Shown one piece after another: positions 8,085-16,787 of a stretch of DNA of 64,000 nucleotides. The DNA is from Chitinophaga caeni. GTDB lineage: Bacteria > Bacteroidota > Bacteroidia > Chitinophagales > Chitinophagaceae. Under the pieces are notes generated by a model, which made no database searches, was not told the DNA's origin, and saw only the letters and a list, made by a program, of their open reading frames with translations. Every line of letters starts with the position of its first letter. Within the stretch, counting starts at the first letter, position 1. A program made the position numbers and the translations under genes. The DNA is taken from NCBI RefSeq assembly GCF_002557795.1, contig NZ_CP023777.1, positions 2,179,001-2,243,000 on the forward strand. The letters are read 5' to 3'.

Positions 8085-8495
8085 TTAGGTTAGCGGAGGC
8101 TCCGGATCTTTGTTGGCCGCATCTTTATTTTCGACCGGCGGTTTTGTTTCATGGGCCGTTTCATTAAAAAAATCTTCATATTTAGCTTTAGACCAACATT
8201 TCTGAAATTTTTCCCTCATCTTCTCGCGCTCCTCGGGGCTCATGTGCTTCATCTTTTCAGCCATCTTGTCGCGCCAATGCTTCCTGTGGCCACCGCCGCC
8301 TTTGTGGAACCCGCTGAGCAACAATTTGCTTAACAGGAATAACCCCAAGGCTTGCCAAAAAGTGATCACGGGCAAATTGAATAGCTCGGGCATCAGCCAA
8401 TTCCACAGGTACTTGGTAACCGTACCGATTACCGCCACGATCGCTACCGCGCAGACAATTCCTTTGATTAATTTCACCCAGGTGAACCTTTTCAT
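8085..8495 (-). CDS. Small two-helix membrane protein with a His/Lys/Met-rich cytoplasmic-type segment
   Basis: The 136-residue protein has two hydrophobic helices at about residues 11-29 and 43-61. A Gly/His-rich linker (FHKGGGGHRKHW) and a charged helix with MAEKMKHMSPEEREKMREKFQ follow, then an acidic, Pro-rich tail. The charged helix recalls Zra/CpxP-like metal-sensing or stress helices, but no family can be claimed. It starts 11 bp after the sigma factor stop, so it is almost surely co-transcribed. By position it may be a regulator or membrane partner of that sigma factor. It has no anti-sigma zinc motif such as HxxxCxxC. Confidence 0.65.
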   Translation of the reverse strand: MKRFTWVKLIKGIVCAVAIVAVIGTVTKYLWNWLMPELFNLPVITFWQALGLFLLSKLLLSGFHKGGGGHRKHWRDKMAEKMKHMSPEEREKMREKFQKCWSKAKYEDFFNETAHETKPPVENKDAANKDPEPPLT

Positions 8496-8506
8496 TTTGA
8501 ATAAAT

Positions 8507-9067
8507 TTATTTCGTTGATAATTCTTGATAAACTGATAATAATCTTTCCCTTAAATACAATACCGCGTATCGCTTCCGGGATAATAAGGTATTAACCGAA
8601 ACCCCTGTTTCTTCAGCCAGCTCCTTGAAAGATCGCCCTTCGATTTCATGTTGAATGAATACATAGCGTTGTTCTTCGGGCAATTGTTCTACCGCTTCCA
8701 TGATGGCTTCCGAGATGATTTTCCGAATAAGGGGAGCATCCGTTTCGGCCTGCATATCCGGAAGGATATCCGCGAGCGATAAAGCATCTTCCCCATCTTC
8801 TTTCACCACTTGCTCATCGCTGAAACTACGTTCTTTCTTTTTCCTGAACCAATCCGTTATTTTATTCCTGGTGACGGCAAACAACCAACCTGTAATGGAT
8901 TCAACTTGTGAACCGAGCCTCAGGTATTGCGTAAATTGAAAGAACACATCTTGCAATATATCCTCCGCATCCGCCATATTATCTACCCTCTTTTGGATAA
9001 ATTGTAGCAAACGTTTCCGTTCCTTCTGAACAGTCTGTTGTATGCGCTGGTCTTGTTCCGTTGCCAT
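8507..9067 (-). CDS. ECF-type RNA polymerase sigma-70 factor
   Basis: The protein has sigma-70 region 2 (ADAEDILQDVFFQF, then ITGWLFAVTRNKITDWFRKKK) and region 4 (EQLPEEQRYVFIQHEIEGRSFKELAEETGVSVNTLLSRKRYAVLYLRE). It directs RNA polymerase to a specific promoter set. The start at 9067 (MATEQDQ, 186 residues) was chosen over upstream ATGs at 9097 and 9118. The extra N-terminal residues those would add are hydrophobic and atypical of sigma factors. The end, VYQELSTK, is only 11 bp before the membrane protein gene. It points away from the CzcD-type exporter, with about 370 bp between the two starts. Confidence 0.9.
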   Translation of the reverse strand: MATEQDQRIQQTVQKERKRLLQFIQKRVDNMADAEDILQDVFFQFTQYLRLGSQVESITGWLFAVTRNKITDWFRKKKERSFSDEQVVKEDGEDALSLADILPDMQAETDAPLIRKIISEAIMEAVEQLPEEQRYVFIQHEIEGRSFKELAEETGVSVNTLLSRKRYAVLYLRERLLSVYQELSTK

Positions 9068-9118
9068 GTTGGGTTTTATGAGAAGCAACTCTTTCATCTT
9101 AATAAGGAAGACGAACAA

Positions 9119-9441
9119 ATTGTCTGGATATTTTTAAAATTGTAACTTTTTTTTCAAATCTTTTACTTTATAAGTGTAAAGCCCTGTATATCAGTATTAT
9201 AGCTTTTTATCATGGTTGTCCGGCTAAAATTGCTTAAAATTTACTTGAATTCCTTACCTGGTTAAGGGTATAAGCGAAGGATCTTAGGTTCAAATTCCGG
9301 GTAGCCCTGCCAAGAAATGAGCAGGTGGACATTGAATCGAACTTTCAAGGGAGCTCATAATTTTTTCATTGAAAATTTAGTCGGACAATAATGACTTTTT
9401 AATTCGAATATTGTTATCAACTGGTAAACCAACAACTATAC
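9119..9441. other. Divergent intergenic region between sigma factor and metal exporter
   Basis: This stretch separates two divergent genes and should hold both promoters. I see no exact TAnnTTTG box on either strand. A run of T residues lies near 9145-9160. The segment around 9287-9300 (GGTTCAAATTCC) resembles a tRNA T-loop but has no cloverleaf around it. No short gene is evident. Confidence 0.4.
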
Positions 9442-10341
9442 ATGCACGATCATTCACATACACATCACCGTTCTATTGCGGCTCTCAATAAAGCATTTAC
9501 CTGGGGCATCTGTTTAAATATCGGCTATGTCATCTTTGAAGCCATCATGGGCTTGGCGATCGGTTCCTTGGCCTTACTTTCCGACGCGGGGCACAATTTA
9601 AGTGATGTAGCTAGCCTGGCCTTATCCTTGCTCGCTTTTCGCCTGGCAAGGTTGAAGCCTAATGAAACGTTTACTTACGGTTACAGGAAAAGTACGGTCT
9701 TGATCTCCTTATTAAATGCCGTGATTTTACTGCTGGCAGTTGGGATTATCGGCTATGAAGCGATCCGGAGATTTAGCAACCCGGAACCCGTAGCCGGGAA
9801 AACTGTAGCGATAGTAGCCGGCGTCGGGATTGTTATAAACGCGTTTACGGCTTACTTGTTTTTGAAGGATAAAGAAAAAGATCTCAATGTTAAAAGCGCT
9901 TACCTGCATATGGCGGCAGATACCCTTGTTTCTCTGGGTGCCGTAGTGGCCGGGTTAATTATTTTATGGAAAGGCTGGACCTGGGTAGATCCTGTCATTA
10001 GCTTGGTTTTTATACTGGTGATCCTGTGGAGTACTTACGGCTTATTACGCGATAGCTTAATCTTGTCGCTCGACGGTGTTCCGCGAAATATTGACCTGGA
10101 GACTGTTCGTGGCAAAATGGAAAAAGTTAGCGGGGTGAGAGATGTGCATCATCTTCATATTTGGGCGGTAAGTACTACGGATAATGCGCTGACGGCACAT
10201 GTTAAAATTGAACCGGGGCTAAACCCGGAACGGATGGATCAAATAAAAAATGAACTGAAGCACGTATTAGAACACCTCGGTATTCGGCATGCCACCTTGG
10301 AATTGGAATTGAAACATACCGATGATGATCTTGGTTATTGA
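9442..10341 (+). CDS. czcD: Cation diffusion facilitator (CzcD-type) metal/proton antiporter
   Basis: The 299-residue inner-membrane protein exports divalent metals such as Zn(II), Co(II) or Cd(II) in exchange for protons. It begins with a His-rich stretch (MHDHSHTHHR). It has about six transmembrane helices and the two HxxxD transport-site motifs (His51-Asp55 in AGHNLSD and His156-Asp160 in HMAAD). A cytoplasmic domain with GVRDVHHLHIWAVS follows, as in CzcD/ZitB members. The C-terminal domain holds the usual ferredoxin-like metal-sensing region. The divergent neighbour is the sigma factor operon, suggesting shared metal control, which is an inference. Confidence 0.92.
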   Translation: MHDHSHTHHRSIAALNKAFTWGICLNIGYVIFEAIMGLAIGSLALLSDAGHNLSDVASLALSLLAFRLARLKPNETFTYGYRKSTVLISLLNAVILLLAVGIIGYEAIRRFSNPEPVAGKTVAIVAGVGIVINAFTAYLFLKDKEKDLNVKSAYLHMAADTLVSLGAVVAGLIILWKGWTWVDPVISLVFILVILWSTYGLLRDSLILSLDGVPRNIDLETVRGKMEKVSGVRDVHHLHIWAVSTTDNALTAHVKIEPGLNPERMDQIKNELKHVLEHLGIRHATLELELKHTDDDLGY

Positions 10342-10445
10342 GTGGCATGTTGTTTGAGTCATAGGCGCATACTTGTTGGATTTCAAGTGCAACCAAATTT
10401 GATTCTCCATGAGCGGTTTGTTGTTTCAAATGTAAGTCCGGTCTT

Positions 10446-10647
10446 AGAAACAATAAGTGTTGGAAATCTGGGTTCATAAATGTGAATACTTCCCATCAAA
10501 GCCCGAAAGTCTTTCTGGTTAGAGCTTCCAAGCTCAGACCCACGCAAGAAACAATAAGTGCTGGAAATCTGGGTTCATAAATGTGAATACTTCTCATCAA
10601 AGCCTTAAAGTCTTGCTGGTTCGAGCTTCCAAGCTCGGACCCACGCC
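10446..10647. repeat. Two tandem copies of a 101-bp intergenic repeat
   Basis: Copy 1 spans 10446-10546 and copy 2 spans 10547-10647. They differ at few positions and abut directly. Each starts AGAAACAATAAGTG and ends near GACCCACGC. Each contains the perfect inverted repeat GAGCTTCCAAGCTC and an imperfect one, TTCATAAATGTGAA. The 549-bp intergenic region (10342-10890) shows no gene apart from chance frames. Reading one strand of the end of each copy gives the motif WVRAWKLEPARL, which I take to be an accident of the repeat and not a protein. Confidence 0.85.
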
Positions 10648-10767
10648 GAATTGAGGAAATTCACAATTGTTCCGGAAACGAAATAGTACTTACTCCTTGC
10701 ACCACGAACTGTCAATTGTAGGATAATGCTGCCAAACAAGATGTTCTCCCGGTTGAACGTTGCACCA

Positions 10768-10815
10768 GGCGGGAACAAGAGTTTGGAAGTTCGAACCAAC
10801 GAAGGTTTCAGGTTG
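10768..10815 (-). repeat. Diverged, inverted partial copy of the 101-bp repeat
   Basis: The plus-strand sequence here (GAGTTTGGAAGTTCGAACCAACGAAGG and flanks, read in pieces) aligns with the reverse complement of the end of the second 101-bp copy (GAGCTTGGAAGCTCGAACCAGC). It is an inverted, degraded relative about 120 bp away. The similarity is clear at the palindromic core and weaker outside. Confidence 0.6.
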
Positions 10816-10890
10816 TTTCGAAAATGGGTTAGAAAGCCCAAACACGAAAAACAGGTTTCGAAAACCTATGGCTACAGAATGCTTACTATT

Positions 10891-11523
10891 CTAACATGGA
10901 ACGCAAACCACGTATTTCTCTTTAAAATACTCTTCCGGGAACAATTCATAAATTTCCGTCAACATGGGTCTGCAACCACTTTCGGATATTTCTTGAGCTA
11001 AATCGCCACCTTTTAAACAGATCAGCCCATGCTTCATGGATTTCCAAAATTCTGGAGAGGATTTCTTTAAAACCGGTTTGCTCCATCGCCATAGATCCTT
11101 TAAAGGCGCTACGGCCCTCGAAACAACGAAATCAAACTTACGGTTCTTAATATCTTCGACACGCATATGTGCCGTCGTAATGTTTTTTAAGCCCAGTTCT
11201 TCCGCTACAGCTTCCACTACTTTGAGTTTCTTTCCGATGGAATCTACGAGGTGAAACTCGATATCAGGATAATAAATTGCCAATGGTATCCCGGGAAAAC
11301 CGCCACCGGTACCGAGATCTAATATTTGACTGCCCGGCGGGAAATCGCCGGTTGCCACGATGGCTAAAGAATGCAACACATGTTTTTCGTACAAAGAATC
11401 AATATCCTTCCTCGAAATGACGTTTATTTTTTCATTCCATTCCTTGTACAAGCCTTCTAATGCTGCAAATTGCTCGGTTTGCCGAGGTGAAAAATCACTA
11501 AAATATTGGTTTATTATCTCCAT
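10891..11523 (-). CDS. rsmG: 16S rRNA (guanine(527)-N7)-methyltransferase RsmG
   Basis: The 210-residue SAM-dependent enzyme methylates N7 of G527 in 16S rRNA (the old name is GidB). Visible features are WNEKINVISRKDIDSLYEKHVLHSL near the N terminus, the SAM loop LDLGTGGGFPGIPLA, VDSIGKKLKVVE, and SRAVAPLKDLWRW. Start 11523 (MEIINQYF) is preferred over 11541 because family members begin there. It faces the glycosyltransferase gene 34 bp upstream on the same strand, possibly one unit. The downstream flank holds the 101-bp repeats. Confidence 0.95.
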   Translation of the reverse strand: MEIINQYFSDFSPRQTEQFAALEGLYKEWNEKINVISRKDIDSLYEKHVLHSLAIVATGDFPPGSQILDLGTGGGFPGIPLAIYYPDIEFHLVDSIGKKLKVVEAVAEELGLKNITTAHMRVEDIKNRKFDFVVSRAVAPLKDLWRWSKPVLKKSSPEFWKSMKHGLICLKGGDLAQEISESGCRPMLTEIYELFPEEYFKEKYVVCVPC

Positions 11524-11557
11524 AACACAAATTTCACGCATTTCCCCGGATGATGAG

Positions 11558-12694
11558 CTATTTCCAGGTAGATTTAGCCTTAAAGAGTAATGCGGGCGTG
11601 AAGATAATATAATATAGCAACATGAAGATATCGAGGAACCAACTATACCAGAATAGATCCTGTTCCCCTAACTTTTTCATACCGCAAAACATGATAATTC
11701 CTTGTATCAATAACTTACCGCCGAGGATGCCCAGGGTAATTTGTTGCATCGGCGGATAAAATATGGCCGCTATAAATAAGGGATAGAAGAGGAAATGCGT
11801 TAACGAAAATATGCCTAGCATCAGTTTATGCCCAAATTTATAATGCTTGCCCGTGCTCATATGCCTGGTTTTTTGCCTGAACCATGTTTTCCATGAATCT
11901 TTTGGTTCGGAGAATGCAAAGGCGTTTTTATCGATTACTACGGCCGTATTCTTAGCGTTAGACACCTTGTTGATAAACAGGTCATCATCCCCGGAGGCAA
12001 TATGTTGGTGGGTCGTGAAGCCTTTATTTTTAAAGAAAAGATCTTTTTTATAAGCGAGGTTCCTGCCAACGCCCATATACGGCATACCACTCATGGCATA
12101 AGACAGGTATTGCATGGCGCTAAAAAAAGTCTCGTACCGGATTACTTTGTTGAGGAATCCTTTCTTTTTATAATAAGGACCGTATCCGAGTACAATTTCC
12201 TTGTCGCCTTCAAAGCCCTGGCTCATATAAGACAGCCAATAAGTGCTGCTGGGTTTACAATCCGCATCTGTAAGCACGAGGGTATCGTGCTTAGCCCCTT
12301 TAATACCGACGGAAAGGGGATATTTTTTGCCGGGTATAAATTTCGCGGATTGCTTGATCTCGATGTGCCTGAAATGAGCATAAGCCGGTTCTATAGAACG
12401 TAAATAATACTTGGTATCATCCTCGGAGTTATCATTTACCACGATTACCTCGTATTCCGGGCCGGCGCCATTTAAGTAACGCTGCCCCAACACCTGCGGT
12501 AATGTTTTAGGCAATACGGCTTCTTCATTCTTAGCACAAATGATGACCGATAACGGTACTTCCGGCTTGGCCGACTCATCGAATTGGCGTTTGTAGAATG
12601 CTAAGCGAGAAAAAACAAACAGGTAATATAATACCTGTATACCTGCAACTGCGGCAAAACAGTAAAAAATAATAAGCCCTAAATTATCCAACAT
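11558..12694 (-). CDS. Membrane-bound glycosyltransferase family 2 protein
   Basis: The protein of about 378 residues has an N-terminal transmembrane helix (about 8-28). A GT2 (GT-A) domain follows with PLSVIICAKNEE, VVNDNSEDDT, and the DxD-type motif LTDADCKPS. GDDDLFINKV is the acceptor-side acidic motif, and RQKTRH resembles the QxxRW motif. Two or three C-terminal transmembrane helices end the protein. Such enzymes transfer a sugar from an NDP-sugar in membrane-linked polysaccharide or lipid synthesis; the acceptor is not predictable. The start at 12694 (MLDNLG) avoids three extra residues from 12703. The divergent gene tgt starts about 155 bp away. Confidence 0.85.
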   Translation of the reverse strand: MLDNLGLIIFYCFAAVAGIQVLYYLFVFSRLAFYKRQFDESAKPEVPLSVIICAKNEEAVLPKTLPQVLGQRYLNGAGPEYEVIVVNDNSEDDTKYYLRSIEPAYAHFRHIEIKQSAKFIPGKKYPLSVGIKGAKHDTLVLTDADCKPSSTYWLSYMSQGFEGDKEIVLGYGPYYKKKGFLNKVIRYETFFSAMQYLSYAMSGMPYMGVGRNLAYKKDLFFKNKGFTTHQHIASGDDDLFINKVSNAKNTAVVIDKNAFAFSEPKDSWKTWFRQKTRHMSTGKHYKFGHKLMLGIFSLTHFLFYPLFIAAIFYPPMQQITLGILGGKLLIQGIIMFCGMKKLGEQDLFWYSWFLDIFMLLYYIIFTPALLFKAKSTWK

Positions 12695-12829
12695 ACGGGG
12701 CAAAAATATATGTTTTTATTTATCTATATATTTCTTTGATAAAAATTTTCTTAAAGGCAATTTTCATCACAAAATACAATATTCGGCAAGCATACAAATA
12801 CTTATCCGCTTTTTTTGCTCACTTTGAAA

Positions 12830-12837
12830 TACTTTTG
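12830..12837 (+). promoter_or_regulatory. -7 box for tgt
   Basis: TACTTTTG fits TAnnTTTG and ends 12 nt before the tgt ATG at 12850 (9 nt before the alternative ATG at 12847). Transcription would start near or at the start codon. Consensus match only. Confidence 0.45.
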
Positions 12838-12849
12838 CAGGCTGAAATG

Positions 12850-13980
12850 ATGAAATTCGAACTTTTACACAAAGATCCGGCTTCCAAGGCAAGAGCCGGA
12901 AAGCTTACAACGGCTCACGGGGAGATCGAAACCCCGATTTTCATGCCGGTAGGAACGGTAGGCAGCGTGAAGGCCGTGACCCAGGAACAATTGCGCGAAG
13001 AGATAAATGCACAAATCATCCTGGGCAATACCTACCACCTATACTTAAGGCCGGGCTTGGAAATTTTGCGTCAAGCAGGTGGTTTGCACGGTTTTAACGG
13101 TTGGGAACGACCGCTATTGACCGATAGCGGCGGCTACCAGGTGTTTTCATTGGCCAATAATAGGAAGATCAAGGAGGAAGGCTGTGTTTTCCAATCGCAT
13201 ATAGATGGTTCTCGCCATCTTTTTACCCCGGAAAACGTGATGGATACCCAGCGCGTCATCGGGGCAGATATTATCATGGCCTTTGATGAATGCCCGCCTT
13301 ACCCATCAGAATATAAATACGCGAAGCAATCGATGGAGCTAACCCACCGTTGGCTCGACCGCTGCATCCGTAGGTTCAAGGGCACCGATCCTATTTATGG
13401 ATATGAACAAGCCTTATTCCCTATCGTGCAGGGAAGCACTTATAAAGATCTGCGTAAAATTTCTGCGGAGGTAATTGCATCTAAAGATTGCCTGGGAAAT
13501 GCCATCGGTGGCCTAAGCGTGGGAGAACCGGAAGAAGATATGTACGAGATGTGCGAATTGGTTTGCGATATTTTGCCCACAGAAAAACCCAGGTACTTGA
13601 TGGGTGTAGGAACACCCTGGAATATTTTAGAGAATATTAGCCTGGGGGTAGACATGTTCGATTGCGTAATGCCTACCAGGAACGGCCGTAACGGCATGTT
13701 ATTTACCTGGCAGGGAGTTATTAATATAAAAAATAAGAAGTGGGCGACCGACTTTACGCCGATCGATGCGAACAGCCCCTGCATTGCAACGAGTAAATAC
13801 ACGAAAGCCTATTTGCGTCACTTGTTTGCCGCCGGGGAAATTTTAGGAATGCAATTGGCCAGCATTCATAATTTAGCATTTTACCTGGAACTGGTTAAAG
13901 AAGCCCGCAAAAGGATTCTAGAAGGAACTTTCGCAGCTTGGAAAGAAGGGATGGTAAAGCAATTGAGGCAAAGATTATAA
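12850..13980 (+). CDS. tgt: tRNA-guanine(34) transglycosylase (queuine/preQ1 insertion)
   Basis: The enzyme swaps guanine-34 of GUN-anticodon tRNAs for preQ1, the first tRNA-bound step to queuosine. The start at 12850 gives 376 residues, the family length. ATG 12847 is an equal alternative; the longer frame back to 12736 would add about 38 atypical residues. Active-site motifs are LTDSGGYQVFSL (Asp92) and VDMFDCVMPTRNGRNG (nucleophile Asp271). GGLSVGEPE and MGVGTPWN shape the pocket. The zinc-site region normally reads CxCxxC plus His; here it reads SPCIATS (Cys311) with His340, so two of three Cys ligands are absent. It is followed 70 bp later by the LptF/LptG gene. Confidence 0.93.
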   Translation: MKFELLHKDPASKARAGKLTTAHGEIETPIFMPVGTVGSVKAVTQEQLREEINAQIILGNTYHLYLRPGLEILRQAGGLHGFNGWERPLLTDSGGYQVFSLANNRKIKEEGCVFQSHIDGSRHLFTPENVMDTQRVIGADIIMAFDECPPYPSEYKYAKQSMELTHRWLDRCIRRFKGTDPIYGYEQALFPIVQGSTYKDLRKISAEVIASKDCLGNAIGGLSVGEPEEDMYEMCELVCDILPTEKPRYLMGVGTPWNILENISLGVDMFDCVMPTRNGRNGMLFTWQGVINIKNKKWATDFTPIDANSPCIATSKYTKAYLRHLFAAGEILGMQLASIHNLAFYLELVKEARKRILEGTFAAWKEGMVKQLRQRL

Positions 13981-14050
13981 TAAATCTTATAATTTAGTTG
14001 CGCAAATGGGGTGGAAATGGCACCTTTATATTATTAGCGCCTGGCATTAT

Positions 14051-15136
14051 ATGAAAAAAATAGATTGGTATATTTTATGGAAGTTCATAGGAACTTTCCT
14101 TTTCTGTTTGATGGTTTTGCTCGTCATTTCCGTGGTAATCGATATTACGGAAAAGGTCGATAACTTCATCGAACACAATCTTACCTTCAAGCAGATTGTA
14201 TTCGAATATTATATAGGGTTTATCCCGCATATCGTTGCTCTTTTATTTCCTTTATTCATATTCATTTCTGTTATCCTGTTTACTTCCAAGATGGCATACC
14301 GAACCGAAATAATTGCCATATTGAGTGCAGGGGTGAGCTTCAGGAGATTTCTCCGGCCCTACTGGGTGGGGGCGATCCTGTTTGCCGTCGTATTATGGTT
14401 TGCCAACCAGTACGTTGTACCGGCTGCCAACAAGATCAGGACTACTTTTGAAAGGAAATACGTTGACAAACCGGATGAGAATAAAGGGAAAATCGTGGAC
14501 AGGACTTTCAGGATCGATACGATCACCTATGTTACATTAGGTTATTTTGACCGGCAGGCAAACTACGGTTCAAGTTTCCTGCTCCAAAGAATCCGCGATG
14601 AAAAGGTGTTTTTTAAAATGAGGGCCGACAGGGCCAATTACGACACGGCACATTTAGCCTGGAAATTGACCGGCGTTTCAATGCGGCGGATAGACGGGTT
14701 GAGAGAACATGTTTCAACCGTTCCGGATACCTTGTTGAAAATACCCTTCGAGCCGTCAGAGCTGGTGGTCGATGAAAAGAACATCGAGGAGGCAATGACC
14801 ACGCCCGAGTTGAAGAAATTTATCGCCCGGGAAGAAATTAGGGGCAGCGAAGGACTATCTACCTTTAAGGTAGAATTGTACCGGAGAACATCGGCAGCAT
14901 TCGCGATCATCGTATTAACCATCATCGGGGCTGTCTTGGCCAGCAGGAAAGTACGCGGAGGGAGCGGGTTCCATATGGCCTTGGGCATCGTGATCAGTGC
15001 ACTTTATATATTATTCCTACAATTTTCCACGGTTTTTGCCACGAAAGCATCCTTGAACCCCTTATTGGCAGTTTGGATACCCAATTTCATTTTCGGTGGA
15101 TTGGCGATCTATTTATATAGAAAAGCGCCAAAATAA
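14051..15136 (+). CDS. LptF/LptG-family permease (LPS export)
   Basis: The 361-residue inner-membrane protein is of the YjgP/YjgQ family, which with LptB forms the ABC transporter that pulls lipopolysaccharide from the inner membrane to the Lpt bridge. It shows three N-terminal helices (WKFIGTFLFCLMVLLVISVVIDITEKVDNF, read as pieces; then FIPHIVALLFPLFIFISVIL) and a periplasmic beta-rich domain (about 130-260). Three C-terminal helices follow, ending with NFIFGGLAIYLYRKAPK. Start 14051 (MKKIDWYILWKF) is chosen over 14006, which would add a non-family leader. Whether it is LptF or LptG cannot be decided from this protein alone. It lies downstream of tgt, a common Bacteroidota pairing. Confidence 0.9.
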   Translation: MKKIDWYILWKFIGTFLFCLMVLLVISVVIDITEKVDNFIEHNLTFKQIVFEYYIGFIPHIVALLFPLFIFISVILFTSKMAYRTEIIAILSAGVSFRRFLRPYWVGAILFAVVLWFANQYVVPAANKIRTTFERKYVDKPDENKGKIVDRTFRIDTITYVTLGYFDRQANYGSSFLLQRIRDEKVFFKMRADRANYDTAHLAWKLTGVSMRRIDGLREHVSTVPDTLLKIPFEPSELVVDEKNIEEAMTTPELKKFIAREEIRGSEGLSTFKVELYRRTSAAFAIIVLTIIGAVLASRKVRGGSGFHMALGIVISALYILFLQFSTVFATKASLNPLLAVWIPNFIFGGLAIYLYRKAPK

Positions 15137-15176
15137 GCCCGAATTATAACAATTTTGTAACGAATCGGGGGGATTT

Positions 15177-15211
15177 TTTGATCTAGTTCCCTCGGAATTT
15201 TCTTATTTTTG
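15177..15211 (+). promoter_or_regulatory. Promoter of citrate synthase (-33 TTTG and -7 TATTTTTG)
   Basis: TTTG at 15177-15180 and TATTTTTG at 15204-15211 match both Bacteroidota promoter elements, separated by 23 nt. Transcription would begin near 15218, giving a leader of about 35 nt before the ATG at 15253. Confidence 0.6.
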
Positions 15212-15252
15212 TTAATTGATCGATTTTGTTTTACATACCAAATTAGCGGCAA

Positions 15253-16608
15253 ATGAGTAATAATATTGAGAAGCAACAGCCTATGAGCTACGTCAAGCTA
15301 AAGTTCAAAGAGAAGGCAGACGAGCTCAGCGTTGAAGTCAAGGAGTTAATTAAGAATCATGGCTCTACCAAAGTTGATGAGGTTAGCTTGGCACAAGTGT
15401 ACCAGGGGATGCGCGGTGTTACCGGTTTAGTGACTGAAACTTCCCTGTTAGATGCAAATGAAGGAATCCGTTTCCGGGGTTATTCCATCCCGGAGTTAAG
15501 GGAAAAACTTCCGAAAGCACCCGGTGGTAAAGAACCACTTCCCGAAGGTCTTTTTTACTTGATGTTAATCGGGGAGCTTCCCACCGAAGCTGATGTTCAA
15601 TTCCTCTCTTCTGTATTTGGTAGAAGATCCCATGTTCCCACACACGTTTTTTCCGCAATAGATTCATTACCGCTTCATACTCACCCGATGACCATGTTTA
15701 CCGTTGGTATCATGGCATTGCAAACCGAATCCGCTTTCGCGAAAGCTTATTCCGAAGGAATCAGCAAGAAAGATTACTGGAGTTATATTTACGAAGATGC
15801 GATGAACCTGATCGCGAGGTTGCCACGTATAGCGGCATATATCTACCGCCGTAAGTATAAAAACGGTCAACATATCCAACCGAATGCGGAACTGGATTGG
15901 GCTTCGAACTTCGCCCATATGCTCGGCTTTAAAGATGAGGATTTCCACGAGTTGATGCGCCTTTACATGACAATCCACGCGGATCATGAAGGTGGTAATG
16001 TAAGCGCCCATACTACGCATTTAGTAGGTTCTGCATTAAGTGATCCTTACCTGTCTTTCGCTGCCGGCATGAATGGTTTAGCCGGACCCCTGCATGGCTT
16101 GGCCAACCAGGAAGTAATCAAATGGATTCTCGACATGCGCGAAGAACTGGGTGGCGGAATGCCAACTAAAGATCAGATCGAAGCATACGTTCGCAAAACT
16201 TTAGCCGAAGGTAAAGTTGTTCCGGGCTACGGTCATGCCGTACTTCGTAAAACGGATCCACGCTTCACGGCGCAGATGGAATTTGCAAAGAAACATCTTC
16301 CGAACGATGAATTGGTTCGTATCGTTTGGATGGTATACGATACCGTTCCCGGCATTTTGAAAGAACTAGGTAAAGCTAAAAATCCTTGGCCTAACGTGGA
16401 TGCACACAGCGGCGCCCTGTTGGTTCATTACGGTTTGGTAGAATACGAATTTTATACCGTGTTGTTCGGGGTTTCCCGCGCATTAGGCGTGTTGGCCTCC
16501 CTTTGTTGGGATCGCGCACTCGGGCTTTCAATCGAAAGACCGAAATCAGTTACCACCGAATGGATGAAACTTTTCGCCGAAGGAAAATTGGAACCGATAG
16601 AAGATTAA
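15253..16608 (+). CDS. gltA: Citrate synthase (eukaryote-like type)
   Basis: The 451-residue enzyme condenses acetyl-CoA and oxaloacetate to citrate, the entry step of the TCA cycle. It resembles mitochondrial-type citrate synthases more than the hexameric E. coli type: [14 protein letters not shown], then [14 protein letters not shown] with one catalytic His, [15 protein letters not shown] with the second His, and [14 protein letters not shown] with the catalytic Asp. It lacks the N-terminal NADH-binding domain of the E. coli enzyme. It has its own promoter and a perfect terminator, so it is monocistronic. A shorter start at MSYVKLKF (residue 11) is possible. Confidence 0.96.
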   Translation: MSNNIEKQQPMSYVKLKFKEKADELSVEVKELIKNHGSTKVDEVSLAQVYQGMRGVTGLVTETSLLDANEGIRFRGYSIPELREKLPKAPGGKEPLPEGLFYLMLIGELPTEADVQFLSSVFGRRSHVPTHVFSAIDSLPLHTHPMTMFTVGIMALQTESAFAKAYSEGISKKDYWSYIYEDAMNLIARLPRIAAYIYRRKYKNGQHIQPNAELDWASNFAHMLGFKDEDFHELMRLYMTIHADHEGGNVSAHTTHLVGSALSDPYLSFAAGMNGLAGPLHGLANQEVIKWILDMREELGGGMPTKDQIEAYVRKTLAEGKVVPGYGHAVLRKTDPRFTAQMEFAKKHLPNDELVRIVWMVYDTVPGILKELGKAKNPWPNVDAHSGALLVHYGLVEYEFYTVLFGVSRALGVLASLCWDRALGLSIERPKSVTTEWMKLFAEGKLEPIED

Positions 16609-16626
16609 TCTTCATTTAATATATTG

Positions 16627-16660
16627 AAAAGGCAAATGGCTTCCCGCTGTTTGCCTTTTT
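16627..16660 (+). terminator. Rho-independent terminator of citrate synthase
   Basis: AAAAGGCAAA (16627-16636) is the exact complement of TTTGCCTTTT (16650-16659) and is followed by TGTTTT. It begins 19 nt after the stop codon. Confidence 0.9.
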
Positions 16661-16787
16661 GTTTTAATTTATTCAGAATCTTATCGATATTTGAGATTCT
16701 TAAATTGAAATAACTATCAATTACGTTGCTTCCATACTGTCGAACCCAATCGAATATTTAAAAGGGGTAGGGCCGCAAAAAGGTGAA

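Noticed and set aside
9285..9312. tRNA-like T-loop sequence GGTTCAAATTCC followed by CCTGCCA
   Set aside because: The T-stem does not pair, no anticodon arm or 5' acceptor strand of matching sequence is found upstream, so it is not a tRNA gene.
10446..10647. Tandem repeat considered as a CRISPR array
   Set aside because: Repeats are 101 bp, directly adjacent, without unique spacers, and no cas genes occur nearby.
10605..10841. Minus-strand reading frame of 78 residues through the repeat region
   Set aside because: It is made of repeat sequence (motif WVRAWKLEPARL) and has no protein-like composition or neighbours; taken as a chance frame.
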